From Chromobacterium paludis (GTDB lineage Bacteria > Pseudomonadota > Gammaproteobacteria > Burkholderiales > Chromobacteriaceae), in the NCBI RefSeq assembly GCF_008275125.1, contig NZ_CP043473.1:2294001-2358000 (forward strand): a stretch of DNA of 64,000 nucleotides, read 5' to 3'. A program made the position numbers and the translations under genes. Under the pieces are notes generated by a model, which ran no database searches, had not been told where the DNA came from, and saw nothing but the letters and a program-made list of their open reading frames with translations. Shown one piece after another: positions 44,579 to 53,766 of the stretch; the first letter of the stretch is position 1, and each line of letters opens with the position of its first letter.

Positions 44579-45313
44579 ATGTCCCGCCCCGAATTCGACA
44601 CGCGCCCACCCCCGCTGCGCCAGGCCATGCTGACGCGCCCGCTGGAAAATGGGCAAATCTGGCAAGGGCCGCTGGCGGCGCAGCCCAGCCTGCCGCCCGG
44701 CCCGCCGCGCCCCCTGCTGCTGTTCCTGCACGGCTCCTCCGGCCTTAACGAACAGACCCAGGCCTGCCAGCGCTGGCTGGCGGAAGCGCTCGGCCTCGCC
44801 TCGCTGGCGCCGGACAGCTTCGCCCGCCCGGACAGGCCGCGCTACCAAAGCCCGGCGCCGATGGCGCAATACGAGGCGGTGCATGCCTTGCGGTTGGAGG
44901 AAATCCGGATGGCGCTGGCGGCGCTGCCGCTCATGCCGTGGGTGGATGCCCGGCGGTTGCTGCTGGCCGGCAGCAGCGAGGGCGGCGTGGCCGTAGCGCG
45001 CTGGCGCGGACGGGAGTTCGCCGGCCGGCTGATCTACGGCTGGAGCTGCGAGGACAATTACTTCGTCGAACAGGCCCGCAACGGCTTCGAGGCCGACTGC
45101 GCGCTGTTGAACATCCTGTCCGGCGACGATCCCTTCTTCGGCGCGGCCAGCCGCTTCAATCAGGGCCGGGGCGTGGACGGCGACAGCCGGCGCGCCTTGG
45201 CCGGCATGCCGCGGGCAAAGCTGGCCTTGCTGCCGCAAGCGCCGCACCCCCTGTACAACCTGCCCGAGGCGCGCGCGCTGACCGCGGACTTTCTGCGCGA
45301 GCTGCTGGCCTGA
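44579..45313 (+). CDS. alpha/beta hydrolase (dienelactone hydrolase-like)
   Basis: 244 residues. LLLFLHGSSGLNEQTQ (about 48-63) forms the oxyanion loop, and the nucleophile elbow is GSSEGG (about 132-137) in LLLAGSSEGGVAVARW. The acid and His follow later (GDDPFF, PHPLYN). It is an esterase-type enzyme of the dienelactone hydrolase group; the substrate is unknown. I start at the ATG at 44579 because the 20-residue upstream extension looks unconserved. It lies 67 bases after the SgrR-like gene and may be in the same transcript. Confidence 0.82.
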   Translation: MSRPEFDTRPPPLRQAMLTRPLENGQIWQGPLAAQPSLPPGPPRPLLLFLHGSSGLNEQTQACQRWLAEALGLASLAPDSFARPDRPRYQSPAPMAQYEAVHALRLEEIRMALAALPLMPWVDARRLLLAGSSEGGVAVARWRGREFAGRLIYGWSCEDNYFVEQARNGFEADCALLNILSGDDPFFGAASRFNQGRGVDGDSRRALAGMPRAKLALLPQAPHPLYNLPEARALTADFLRELLA

Positions 45314-45372
45314 GGCCTGCGCGCCGTCTTGCGGGCGCGGCGTCCGGCAGGCGGAACATGGCTTGGCCGCGC

Positions 45373-45942
45373 CTAGAACAGCTCCAGTTCGCCCACGCCC
45401 TGCTCTTCCGGCGATGGCGGCTGGTAACGGAAGTCCAGGCTGGCGCCCTTGGACAAGGACAGGCAGGCGGTCAGCCAGAAGTGCGCACCGCCGTCCATTT
45501 CCACGCGCCAGCTGCGGCGCAAGGCGCTGTTCAGCAGTTCCAGATGGCGCAGGCTGCTGGCGCCCACGCCCAGCGGCGTGGACATGCCGACATGGCGGAA
45601 CACGGCGCATAGCGCGCGGTTGACCGCGCCGCAAATCCTATTGGCCAGCTCGCCGTGGGCGTCGCGCAAGGCGGCCGCCGTCAGCGGCGCGCCGCTGCGC
45701 ACCCAGCGCGCCAGCCAGTCCTTCATCGCCGCGTCATCCTCAAACTGAAACAGCATGGCGAGACGGAATTGATAGGAGGCGATGTTGAGCAGAATCAGCT
45801 CCCCGCCCTCGCCCTCCGGCATGGGCAGCCGCTCGCCCAACGGCTTCAGCGCGCACGGCCCGCCTTCGCCGGCGCCGCAGCCTTCGCGCAGCGCCTGTTC
45901 GCAGATTCTCTCCAGCGACTCCACCGCGGCGGCGCTGATCAT
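45373..45942 (-). CDS. CheX-like phosphatase domain protein ending GELELF
   Basis: 189 residues. The core has the CheC/CheX phosphatase motif Glu-x-x-Asn in GELANRICGAVNRAL (about 97-111), which removes phosphate from CheY-type receivers. There is no membrane segment. It ends VGELELF, identical in its last six residues to the pseudo-receiver-CheX protein at 47157, 1.2 kb upstream. Its ATG overlaps the stop of the MCP-tip gene (ATGA), and it is last of five genes. I infer that it dephosphorylates the CheY encoded in the same operon. Confidence 0.75.
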   Translation of the reverse strand: MISAAAVESLERICEQALREGCGAGEGGPCALKPLGERLPMPEGEGGELILLNIASYQFRLAMLFQFEDDAAMKDWLARWVRSGAPLTAAALRDAHGELANRICGAVNRALCAVFRHVGMSTPLGVGASSLRHLELLNSALRRSWRVEMDGGAHFWLTACLSLSKGASLDFRYQPPSPEEQGVGELELF

Positions 45943-46727
45943 GCCGCCTCCCCGCTTTCCAGCTTGGCCAGGATGCGCTCGCTGGAGGCCTTGAGGCCGA
46001 ATACCGCGGTGCGGATCATATTGCCGCAGGCCTGCAGGTCCTGGAAGGTGGTGGTGGTCACCAGATCGTTGCGCTCCAGGTTCTTCTTGTACTCGCCGGA
46101 CAAGTCGGCCGCGTTGCTGGCCAGCTGGCGCACGCCGTCCGCCACCACGGAGAAGCCGCGGCCGTACTCGCCGGCGCGCGCCGCCTCGATGGACGCGTTC
46201 AAGGCCAGCATCACCACGCTCTTGACGATGGTGGAAAAGTCCTCGTTCTGTTCCTTCAAGCGGCGGTTGTTGACCAGGATGGCCTGCATTTCCTCGTGCC
46301 AGCGCTCTATGGTCTGCACCAGTCCCAAGAGCCGCTCCACGTCGCCGGCCAATGCCGCCTGCTCCTGGCGCATGTCGGCGCGCACGCTTTGCAATGACCG
46401 CAAGGCTTCATCGCGCGACTCGCGCCGCGCGTCCTCCCTGGCCGCCTCCGCCAGCCGCCTCGCCTCGCTCTCCAGCTGTTCCAGCTGCGCCCGCATCTCA
46501 TCCAGCTTGCGGCCATGCGCCGCTTCCGCGGCTTCCTGTTGCCGCCGCCAGCGCTCCGCCACGGCATCCGGATGCTCCCGCCGCTCCAGCTCCGCGATGC
46601 GGGCATCGCGCTGGGCCAGGGCCTGCCGCTGGCGGCCGGCGGCGCGGCGCGCCAGCGCGCAGGCCACGACGAACAGCGCCAGGCACAGGCCGGCGCAAGC
46701 AAAGGCGATCATGCTGACTGCGTCCAT
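45939..46727 (-). CDS. short membrane-tethered MCP-like signalling protein
   Basis: 262 residues. One transmembrane helix (about 4-27) is followed by a long Arg/Glu/Ala coiled coil (about 30-140) and an MCP tip: [20 protein letters not shown], then YGRGFSVVADGVRQLASN. It has no periplasmic domain and no HAMP, so any signal comes through the membrane or the cytoplasm. The tip normally contacts CheW and the P5 domain of CheA, yet neither is encoded nearby. The ATG at 46727 follows AAGGA; an upstream TTG is an alternative. The overlap with the CheX gene supports co-translation. Confidence 0.8.
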   Translation of the reverse strand: MDAVSMIAFACAGLCLALFVVACALARRAAGRQRQALAQRDARIAELERREHPDAVAERWRRQQEAAEAAHGRKLDEMRAQLEQLESEARRLAEAAREDARRESRDEALRSLQSVRADMRQEQAALAGDVERLLGLVQTIERWHEEMQAILVNNRRLKEQNEDFSTIVKSVVMLALNASIEAARAGEYGRGFSVVADGVRQLASNAADLSGEYKKNLERNDLVTTTTFQDLQACGNMIRTAVFGLKASSERILAKLESGEAA

Positions 46728-46762
46728 CTCTTTCCTTCTTGCCGCTTGCGCGGCGGCATGAC

Positions 46763-47131
46763 TCAAGCGGTGACCAGCTTCTTGAAAGTCGGCAATACGG
46801 CCGCGCCGTTGAAGGGCTTGACGATCCAGCCCTTGACGCCGGCGGCCTTGCCGCGCTCTTTCATCGCCGGGCTGTTCTCGGTGGTCAGCATGATGACGTT
46901 GACCGCGGCGTTCTTCAGCTCGTTGCGGATTTTCTCGGCCATGGTCAGGCCGTCCATATTGGGCATGTTGACGTCGCTGACCACCAGCTTGATGCCGGGG
47001 TGGGCGCGCAGCTTGTCCAGGCCGTCCTTGCCGTCCACCGCGGTCACCACGGACAGGCCGTTGGCCTTCAGGAAATCCGCCACTTCATTGCGCACGGTGC
47101 TGGAGTCGTCCACCATCAAAACTTGAGCCAT
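46763..47131 (-). CDS. CheY-like single-domain response regulator
   Basis: 122 residues, one receiver domain: acidic pair Asp8-Asp9 (MVDDS), phosphoacceptor Asp53 (VVSDVNMPNMDG), Thr83/84 (IMLTTEN) and Lys105 (VKPF). It has no output domain, so it acts by protein contact, as CheY does on flagellar motors. It lies 25 bases downstream of the pseudo-receiver-CheX gene and ahead of the MCP-tip gene. It is the one canonical receiver in the operon and the likely acceptor of phosphate from the kinase at 48137-50503. Confidence 0.92.
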   Translation of the reverse strand: MAQVLMVDDSSTVRNEVADFLKANGLSVVTAVDGKDGLDKLRAHPGIKLVVSDVNMPNMDGLTMAEKIRNELKNAAVNVIMLTTENSPAMKERGKAAGVKGWIVKPFNGAAVLPTFKKLVTA

Positions 47132-47156
47132 TTCACTTCCTTTTCATCACGGGGTA

Positions 47157-48140
47157 TCAAAACAGTTCGAGTTCGCCGGATTCGACCAGCGACTCGACGC
47201 TAGGGCTTTCCTGAAACTGGTCTGGCGACCAGCTCAAATTGAATACGAAGCGCTGCACCAGGGTGGCCTCCTGCCCGTCGCCGGCGTCGCGCTCGCGCAG
47301 CTGGTACTTGATGCACAGCTGCGGGTCTTCCGAGCCGAAGGAGATATAGCGCCGCTGGTGGTTGACGATGATGGGCACCTGGGTCAGCGGCGCCGGGTTC
47401 GGCTGGCCGTTTCCGGCATAGCGGTTCTTGAACGCGCCCCAGATCAGATTGGTGGCCTCGCCCAGCGCCGCGTTGAGCTGGCGGAAGTCGATCTCGCCAT
47501 CGCCCGCCGGCTCCAGCAGCGCCATCAGCGGCGCTTCCTCGGCCTGCAGCATCATATAGCCGCGGCACCAGCCGCTTTCGATGGCGATCAGCGTGAACAT
47601 CTCGCCGTAGACCAGCCTGTCCTTCACCGCCAGGAACGGCGACTGCACCGTCACCTCGCAGCGCGGAAACAGCTGGGCCAGCGCATCGCGGCTCATTTCC
47701 GTGATGCCGCGCACCAGCTGGTTGGGGTAGAGGCGGCTGAAGATGGACGAGGCCAGCGCGGCGCTGAACACATGCAGATCGTTCAGCGTGTAGGCGCAGC
47801 AGAAACGCAGCGCGTCGCGCTCGGACAGACCGGCCAGGCTGGCCGTCAGCTCGCGGCGCAGGAAGATGGGCAGCTCCGGCCGCGCGGCGTGAATCTGCCG
47901 CGCCAGCTCCAGCCCGGCCTGGCGGCCGCCGTAGTGTTCGAACAGCATGATGCCGCCCAGGTCCACATTGGAGCGCAAGATGGCCATCACGCTGTCCGCG
48001 CCGGCCTTTTGCGGCCGGATGCAGATCAGTTCATGGTCGCGGCAGAAGTGCTTGAGGCTGCCGGCGTAAGTCTGGCTGTCGTCCAGCACCAGCATCTTGG
48101 TGCGCAGGCAAGACAGGCTATCCGTGGCCGGCGCGCTCAT
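47157..48140 (-). CDS. pseudo-receiver fused to CheX, ending GELELF
   Basis: 327 residues. The N-terminal receiver-like domain (about 13-125) keeps the acidic pair (LVLDDSQTY), but the phosphoacceptor strand reads GGIMLFEHYGG, with Glu where Asp is expected, and no clear Thr or Lys is present, so it is probably not phosphorylated. The C-terminal part (about 145-310) is a CheX phosphatase domain with Glu-x-x-Asn in GEATNLIWGAFKNRY. The last residues ESGELELF match the other CheX-type protein of the operon. The ATG overlaps the kinase stop (ATGA), so the pair is translationally coupled. Confidence 0.8.
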   Translation of the reverse strand: MSAPATDSLSCLRTKMLVLDDSQTYAGSLKHFCRDHELICIRPQKAGADSVMAILRSNVDLGGIMLFEHYGGRQAGLELARQIHAARPELPIFLRRELTASLAGLSERDALRFCCAYTLNDLHVFSAALASSIFSRLYPNQLVRGITEMSRDALAQLFPRCEVTVQSPFLAVKDRLVYGEMFTLIAIESGWCRGYMMLQAEEAPLMALLEPAGDGEIDFRQLNAALGEATNLIWGAFKNRYAGNGQPNPAPLTQVPIIVNHQRRYISFGSEDPQLCIKYQLRERDAGDGQEATLVQRFVFNLSWSPDQFQESPSVESLVESGELELF

Positions 48141-50503
48141 GCCGGGTTCACCACGTGATCAGCGGCGGATTGCGCCGCTTCGCTAACCGCGCGCGGCTCC
48201 ACCGCCACGGCCAGGCTGTCCGGCAACACCACCACGGTTTCGAAACGGCGGAAGTCCATGCCGCTCTCCTGGTCCAGGAAGCGCAGCTCTATCCTGCCCT
48301 GCTCGCGCTTGATGAAGGATTGCACGGCATCCATGCCCACGCCGCGGCCGGACACGGCGGTCAGTTTGGCGGCGGTGGAGAAACCGGGGCGGAAGATCAG
48401 CTGGGCGATGTCCTCGTCGCTCAGCGCGGCGTCGGCGGCGATCAGGCCCTGCTGGACGGCGCGCTCGCGGATGCGGCCCAAGGCTAGGCCGCGGCCGTCG
48501 TCGGCCAGGGCCAGTTCCAGCCGGCCGTCGGCCACGCGCAGGTCCAGCGCGATGGCGCCTTGCGGCGCCTTGCCCAGCGCCACGCGTTCGTCCGGGGCTT
48601 CCAGGCCATGGTCCAGCGCGTTGCGCATCAGGTGCATGAACACGTTCTTCAGCGTGGCGGAAACCTGGTTGCGCAGCACGTAGCCGTTGTCGCGTATGCG
48701 CAGCTGCGGCGCGTCCTTGCCCAGCTCATGCGCCAGGGACGGCAAGGAATCCAGCACGCCGGCCAGTATGTCCGCCAGCGGCTCCGTGCCCATGCGGTTC
48801 AGCACATGGCGCACGCTGTTGTGCACGGCGATCAGCTCGTGCAGATTGCCGGTATTGACGGTTTCCAGCCGCTGCAGCATCTCGCGCACCTGGCCGCGGT
48901 CCACCAGCAGGAAGTCGGCGCCGCCGCTGCGTCCCGGCCCCTTGCGGCCCAGGCTCACCTCATTGACGCGAGCGTAGTGCTCCACGCTGTCGCGCACCGC
49001 TTCCAGCTCTTCCAGCAGCTGGGTCTGGTCCCAGACGATTTCCGGCTTGGGCTGGCGCAGCTGCTCATAGCGCTGCTCGGCCTGGTGCACGATGTCGGTC
49101 AGCTGCGACAGGCCGTAGGTGCGGGCATTGCCCTTGATGGTGTGCAGATTGCGGAACAGCTGCTTGACCGCCTCGGCGTCGCCGTTGGGGTATTGGCGGA
49201 TCAGCTGCTCGGACTCGCCGATGAAACGCACCGCGCCGGCGATGAAATCGTGGAACTTGTCCTGGCTCACCGCCAGGATCTCGCCGATGAGGGCCAGCTC
49301 GCGCTTCTGTTCGTTGGCTTCGGCGGCCAGGGCCTTCAGCTCGGTCACGTCGCGCACGCACAGCATCAGCCGCTCCACGCGGTCCTGCTCGTCCACGATC
49401 ACCGACCAGCTCAGGTCCAAGGCCTTGCCCTGGCGTTCCAGCTCGCCCACCAGCAGATGGCGGTTGAATTCGAAATTCATGCTGTCCTCGCCCAGGCAGG
49501 AGGCGATGGCGGCCTCCACCTGCGACAGCGCGTCGGCGCCCAGCTGGCCATCGGCGAACAGCACGTCCATGATGTTGCGGCCGGCGATGTCGCCATGGCC
49601 CAGGATGGCTTCCAGGTGGGCGGAATACTCATGATGCACGGCCATGCCGTCGACTATGGTCAGGATGCCTTGCGGGATGTTCTGCAACATGGCCTGGATG
49701 TCGTTGCTCTTCTGCCGCACCAGCGCGCTGCTCTCTTCGATGCGCGCCACCATGCTGTTGAAGGCGACGACGGACTTGCCGATCTCGTCCTCGCGCACCA
49801 CCGCCACGCGGCGCGAGAAGTCCTGGCTGTCGGCGATCTCGCTCATGGTGTCCTGCATGTGGCGGATGGGCAGCACGATCTGGCGGTACAGCAGCCAGCC
49901 CAGCAGGCCCAGCGCCAGCAAGGTTGCCAGCGTGACCACGGTCAGCGTCATCACCGCGCCGGACAGGTTACGGTTCAGGGTCTGGATCGCCGCATCCTTG
50001 TTGCGGTTCTTTTCCACGCGCAGGGTGGTGACGATCTGCTGCAGATTGTCGTGGTACTGCAGCACGCCGCCGGCATAGGTGGCGTCAGCCATGTCGTTCT
50101 GGCCGCCCTGCTTGAACTTGATGGTATCGTTGATGGAGGAGACATAGTTGTCGTAGACCTCCTGCGCCTGGTCCACCAGGCCGCGCTGGATGGGGCTGCC
50201 GGCCATCTTCTTCTGATAGGCCAGCTGCGACTGCAAGGCCCTCTCGCTGAGGCTCAACTGCTCCTGGGCCTGGCTGCGCAGATTGGCGTCCGCGGCCTGC
50301 AGATAGCTCATCATGCCCAGCTGCACGTCCTTCAGCGCCGAAATCAGATCGGACGAAGCCAGCGCGCTGGGCACCTCGGCCTCGGTCACCGACTTGACGG
50401 CCGCGGCATTGGCATGCGACTGCCACACCGCGTAGCCGCCGACGGCCAGTATGGCCAGGAAGCTGACCGACACCAGCAACAGAATCCTATTACGTATATT
50501 CAT
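48137..50503 (-). CDS. membrane-anchored CheA-like histidine kinase without CheW domain
   Basis: 788 residues. TM1 (about 7-27), a four-helix-bundle periplasmic sensor (about 30-182), TM2 (about 183-206), HAMP (about 207-262), a PAS-like region (about 270-390), an HPt domain with His454 (LFRNLHTIKGNARTYG), and a CheA-type ATPase with FMHLMRNALDHGLE, LADDGRGLAL and SGRGVGMDAV. The protein ends about 40 residues later, so the P5/CheW-like domain is missing; P2 is also absent. It is first in the five-gene operon. I infer that it senses a periplasmic cue directly and phosphorylates the operon's CheY. Confidence 0.85.
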   Translation of the reverse strand: MNIRNRILLLVSVSFLAILAVGGYAVWQSHANAAAVKSVTEAEVPSALASSDLISALKDVQLGMMSYLQAADANLRSQAQEQLSLSERALQSQLAYQKKMAGSPIQRGLVDQAQEVYDNYVSSINDTIKFKQGGQNDMADATYAGGVLQYHDNLQQIVTTLRVEKNRNKDAAIQTLNRNLSGAVMTLTVVTLATLLALGLLGWLLYRQIVLPIRHMQDTMSEIADSQDFSRRVAVVREDEIGKSVVAFNSMVARIEESSALVRQKSNDIQAMLQNIPQGILTIVDGMAVHHEYSAHLEAILGHGDIAGRNIMDVLFADGQLGADALSQVEAAIASCLGEDSMNFEFNRHLLVGELERQGKALDLSWSVIVDEQDRVERLMLCVRDVTELKALAAEANEQKRELALIGEILAVSQDKFHDFIAGAVRFIGESEQLIRQYPNGDAEAVKQLFRNLHTIKGNARTYGLSQLTDIVHQAEQRYEQLRQPKPEIVWDQTQLLEELEAVRDSVEHYARVNEVSLGRKGPGRSGGADFLLVDRGQVREMLQRLETVNTGNLHELIAVHNSVRHVLNRMGTEPLADILAGVLDSLPSLAHELGKDAPQLRIRDNGYVLRNQVSATLKNVFMHLMRNALDHGLEAPDERVALGKAPQGAIALDLRVADGRLELALADDGRGLALGRIRERAVQQGLIAADAALSDEDIAQLIFRPGFSTAAKLTAVSGRGVGMDAVQSFIKREQGRIELRFLDQESGMDFRRFETVVVLPDSLAVAVEPRAVSEAAQSAADHVVNPA

Positions 50504-50689
50504 AGCCTGCCCAGCGAGAATAGATTGTTCAAGTTTAAACAGTCTGCTTGGTAATAATTACGCAAGCCATTCTTCCAGACGCGGATGACACCCTTATGAC
50601 AAGACATCCACGCAATATCGCGCCGATTATCAAGCCAACGCTTAAGCTGCAACCTCGCCCCCCAAGCGCAATTCATCCAAAAAAATCAT

Positions 50690-51688
50690 ATGACAATTCA
50701 TCTGCGCCCGACTTGCCGCAGCGGTTTTAGCCTTTCCGCGCTGCGGCGCCACAAGCGGCTGGGATTGCGGGCGGCGGCGCCCGAAGCAGGCCGCGGCGAC
50801 ATCATCGACGCGGCGGAGGCCCGCCCTCTGCGCCATGCGCCTGACGCATCGCAGGAGACGCTGGCCTTTCCTGAGTTATTGCGCCGGCTGGGATACGGCA
50901 TAGACGACGCCCTGCGCCTGAAATGGCAGGCGCGCGACCCGCGTCTGGCCCGGGCCTACCTGGACGTTTACCAAGGCGTCATCGCCGGCATGCGCCGCCA
51001 GGGGCCGGGCAGCGCGGCCAGCACCGGCCGCGCCATCGCCGCCGCCCTGCGGCATGGCCGGCCGGAACGGGTGCTGGAACTGGCCTGCGGCAACGGCGAG
51101 GCGGCATTGCAACTGGCGGAGGCGACCGGCGCCGCCGTCGTCGCCATCGACCAGCATCCCGCCAGCCTGGAACGGCTGGCGCGCGCCGCCGCTTCGCGCG
51201 GCCTGGCCACGGTGACGCCGCGCCTGGCCGATATCGCCGCGCCGGGCGAGCCGCCGGCCAGCTTCGATCTGATCTGGGCCGAGGGCTGCGCCTGCCTGCT
51301 AGGCTTTGAGCGCGCCCTGCGCCTGTGGCGGCCGCTGCTGCGCCCCGGCGGCCTGCTCTTCGTCAGCGAGCCGGTCTGGCTGAGCACCCGGCCGTCCGCG
51401 CCGGCCCGACAGCTCTGGCGCAGCGGCTATCCCGGCATGGCCGGTCCCGCGCGACGCGAGAATCAACTACGCGCGCAAGGCTGGGACATCCTGGACCGCT
51501 TCGCCCTGCCCCGCGCCGACTGGGACGCCTACTATGAGGACATGGCGCGGCAGATTGCCGCGGCGGCGCGGGACGCGGGGCCGGACCATCCCGCTTTGGC
51601 CGACCTGCGGCGCGAAATCGCCGTCCATCAGGCGCATGGCGGCGAATACGGCCAGGCTTGCTGGCTGTTGCGCCCCGCATCGCGGTAA
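50690..51688 (+). CDS. SAM-dependent methyltransferase
   Basis: 332 residues. The N-terminal 85 residues are basic and variable; the core has VLELACGNGEAALQLAEATG (about 127-146, with LACGNG as motif I), VAIDQHPASLERLARAAA and FDLIWAEGCACLLGFERAL. It resembles small-molecule methyltransferases of the UbiE/arsenite type; no substrate can be named. The ATG at 50690 has no good ribosome-binding site, so the true start may be further in. It is divergent from the CheA-like kinase, with a 186-base AT-rich gap between them. No obvious link to signalling is seen. Confidence 0.75.
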   Translation: MTIHLRPTCRSGFSLSALRRHKRLGLRAAAPEAGRGDIIDAAEARPLRHAPDASQETLAFPELLRRLGYGIDDALRLKWQARDPRLARAYLDVYQGVIAGMRRQGPGSAASTGRAIAAALRHGRPERVLELACGNGEAALQLAEATGAAVVAIDQHPASLERLARAAASRGLATVTPRLADIAAPGEPPASFDLIWAEGCACLLGFERALRLWRPLLRPGGLLFVSEPVWLSTRPSAPARQLWRSGYPGMAGPARRENQLRAQGWDILDRFALPRADWDAYYEDMARQIAAAARDAGPDHPALADLRREIAVHQAHGGEYGQACWLLRPASR

Positions 51689-51778
51689 GCGTGCTCATGC
51701 ACAGCGGCGCTTAGCCCCGGCCGCAAGTTTTCCTATAGTGGGAACCGACACCCGCGCCCAACCAACAGGGGAGAGTCC

Positions 51779-53755
51779 ATGCTGTCTCGCCTATCCATCG
51801 CCGGCAAACTGTTACTGCTCCTGCTGCCTTTCTCGCTCGCCCTGCTGGCGCTCGCCGCCATTCTTTCGTCGGACCGGCTGCACCATCTGCGCGCCCTGCA
51901 GCGCGCGGAACGGATGATCGTCGTGGCAAGCGGCGCCAGCCAGCTGATACACGACCTACAAACCGAGCGCGGCCTCAGCAACGGCTTTCTCAGCGGCAAG
52001 GCCGGCGCGCCGCCGCCGGCGCTGCAGGCCGCCCGAGCCAACAGCGACAAGGCATTGGCGCGGTACGCCGCCGCCCAGGCGGACAGCGGGCCGGATCCGC
52101 AAGCCGGCGCGCTGAACGGACAATTGCAGGCGCTGGGGCCCCTGCGCGCCGACATCGAACAGCGCCGTATCGCCGCCGCCGACGCCTTCGCCGCCTACTC
52201 CCGCGACATCGACTCGCTGATCGGCCTGATCTCCGGCCTGGCCCAGGCCGGAGATGACGGAGACCTGCTGCGCAGCACCATGGCCCTGCTGAATCTGCAA
52301 TGCGAGAAAGAGTTCGCCGGCCGGGAGCGCGGCTATGTCAACGGCCTGCTGCAGAGCGGCCTGCTGGACCAAAAAAGCTACGCCCAGACCGCGGGCCTGA
52401 TCGCCAAGCAGGACGCCTGCGCCAATCAGTTCGCGCTGATCGCCGGCGACGAGGCCCGCGCCCGTAAGACGGCGCTGGACAGCGGCGATGAAAGCCGCGC
52501 CGTGCAGGCGCTGCGCGCCAAAGTGATGGGCCAGGCCTTGGGACAACCGGTGGGCGTGGCGCCGGCCGAATGGTTCGCGGCCACCAGCCGCCGCATCGAC
52601 GCGCTGAAGCGCGAACAAGACCAACTATTGCGGCAAATGGCGGACATGGCACAGGCTAAGCTGGGCCAGGCCGAGCAGGATCTCGCGCTGACCTTGGGCG
52701 GCGCGGCTCTCGTCATCCTGCTGCTGGGCAGTCTTGGCTTTTCCATCTACCGCGGCATCCGCGCGCCGGTGCGGCGGCTGGAGAGCCTGATGACGACGAT
52801 GAGCCAGGACTTCGATCTGCGCCCGCGCGCCGCCCTGCGCGGCCAGGACGAAATCGCCCGAATGAGCCAGGCCTTCGATCACTTGGTGGAAGCTTTCGCC
52901 CATACGCTGAGCGAGGTCAATCGCAACGCCCACACCCTGGTAGAAGCCGCCCGCGCCATGCTGGACATCGCCGACCGCGCCGCCCTGGCCTCCGAAACGC
53001 AAAGCCAGTCGGCGACGGAAATCGCCGCCGCTGTCGAGCAGATGTCAGCCGGCATAGAGTCCGTCACCGCCAATACTCAGCAGTCGCTGAGCCTGGCGCA
53101 ACAGATGCAGCATAGCGTCAGCGACGGCCGGGAGCGGATGGGCGACACCACCTCGGCCATGAGCCAAACTTCGCTCGTGCTGGGCAGCGCCGGCGACCGC
53201 ATCGAAGCCCTGCGCCAAAAGTCAGAGGGCATTCGCTCCATCATCACCGCCATCGGCGAAATCGCCGATCAAACCAATCTCTTGGCGCTGAACGCGGCGA
53301 TAGAGGCGGCGCGCGCCGGCGAAACGGGCCGCGGCTTCGCCGTGGTGGCCGACGAGGTGCGCAAGCTGGCCGAACGCACCGGCAAAGAAACGCTGGACAT
53401 CGCCGCGCTGATCGAAGACATGCGCGGCGAAACGCAGACCGCTTCCCGCCACATGCTGGAAGCGCGAGACAAAATGGAGTCGGGCCTGCAATTGGTCGGC
53501 CGCACCGTGGAGGATCTGGAGCAGATCCACAATGAGGCCAGCCATGCCGCCAGCAAGAGCCAAGCGACAGCGAGCGCGATGGCGCAGCAAACCGCGGCCA
53601 GCAACGGGGTGGCCGCCAATATCAGCGTGATCGCCTCCCTGGCCGAAGACAACGCCACGCTGGTGCAGGAGGTGGCCAAGCTGTCGGACCAGCTGAATGC
53701 CTCGGCCGGAGCATTGGTCGAGCTGGTGGATCGCTTCAAGCATCTGGCGGACTGA
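51779..53755 (+). CDS. methyl-accepting chemotaxis protein with NIT domain
   Basis: 658 residues. TM1 (about 8-28), a periplasmic nitrate/nitrite-sensing NIT domain (about 35-290) recognised by [11 protein letters not shown] and [19 protein letters not shown]2 (about 300-322), HAMP, then the MCP signalling domain with [20 protein letters not shown] and [19 protein letters not shown]. It probably mediates taxis toward or away from nitrate or nitrite. GGGGAGAG precedes the ATG. It is convergent with the binding-protein gene at 53767, 11 bases away. Confidence 0.9.
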   Translation: MLSRLSIAGKLLLLLLPFSLALLALAAILSSDRLHHLRALQRAERMIVVASGASQLIHDLQTERGLSNGFLSGKAGAPPPALQAARANSDKALARYAAAQADSGPDPQAGALNGQLQALGPLRADIEQRRIAAADAFAAYSRDIDSLIGLISGLAQAGDDGDLLRSTMALLNLQCEKEFAGRERGYVNGLLQSGLLDQKSYAQTAGLIAKQDACANQFALIAGDEARARKTALDSGDESRAVQALRAKVMGQALGQPVGVAPAEWFAATSRRIDALKREQDQLLRQMADMAQAKLGQAEQDLALTLGGAALVILLLGSLGFSIYRGIRAPVRRLESLMTTMSQDFDLRPRAALRGQDEIARMSQAFDHLVEAFAHTLSEVNRNAHTLVEAARAMLDIADRAALASETQSQSATEIAAAVEQMSAGIESVTANTQQSLSLAQQMQHSVSDGRERMGDTTSAMSQTSLVLGSAGDRIEALRQKSEGIRSIITAIGEIADQTNLLALNAAIEAARAGETGRGFAVVADEVRKLAERTGKETLDIAALIEDMRGETQTASRHMLEARDKMESGLQLVGRTVEDLEQIHNEASHAASKSQATASAMAQQTAASNGVAANISVIASLAEDNATLVQEVAKLSDQLNASAGALVELVDRFKHLAD

Positions 53756-53766
53756 GCGCCGCGGGT

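Noticed and set aside
48560..50554. 664-residue open frame antisense to the CheA-like kinase
   Set aside because: Low-complexity shadow; the kinase on the other strand has all expected motifs.
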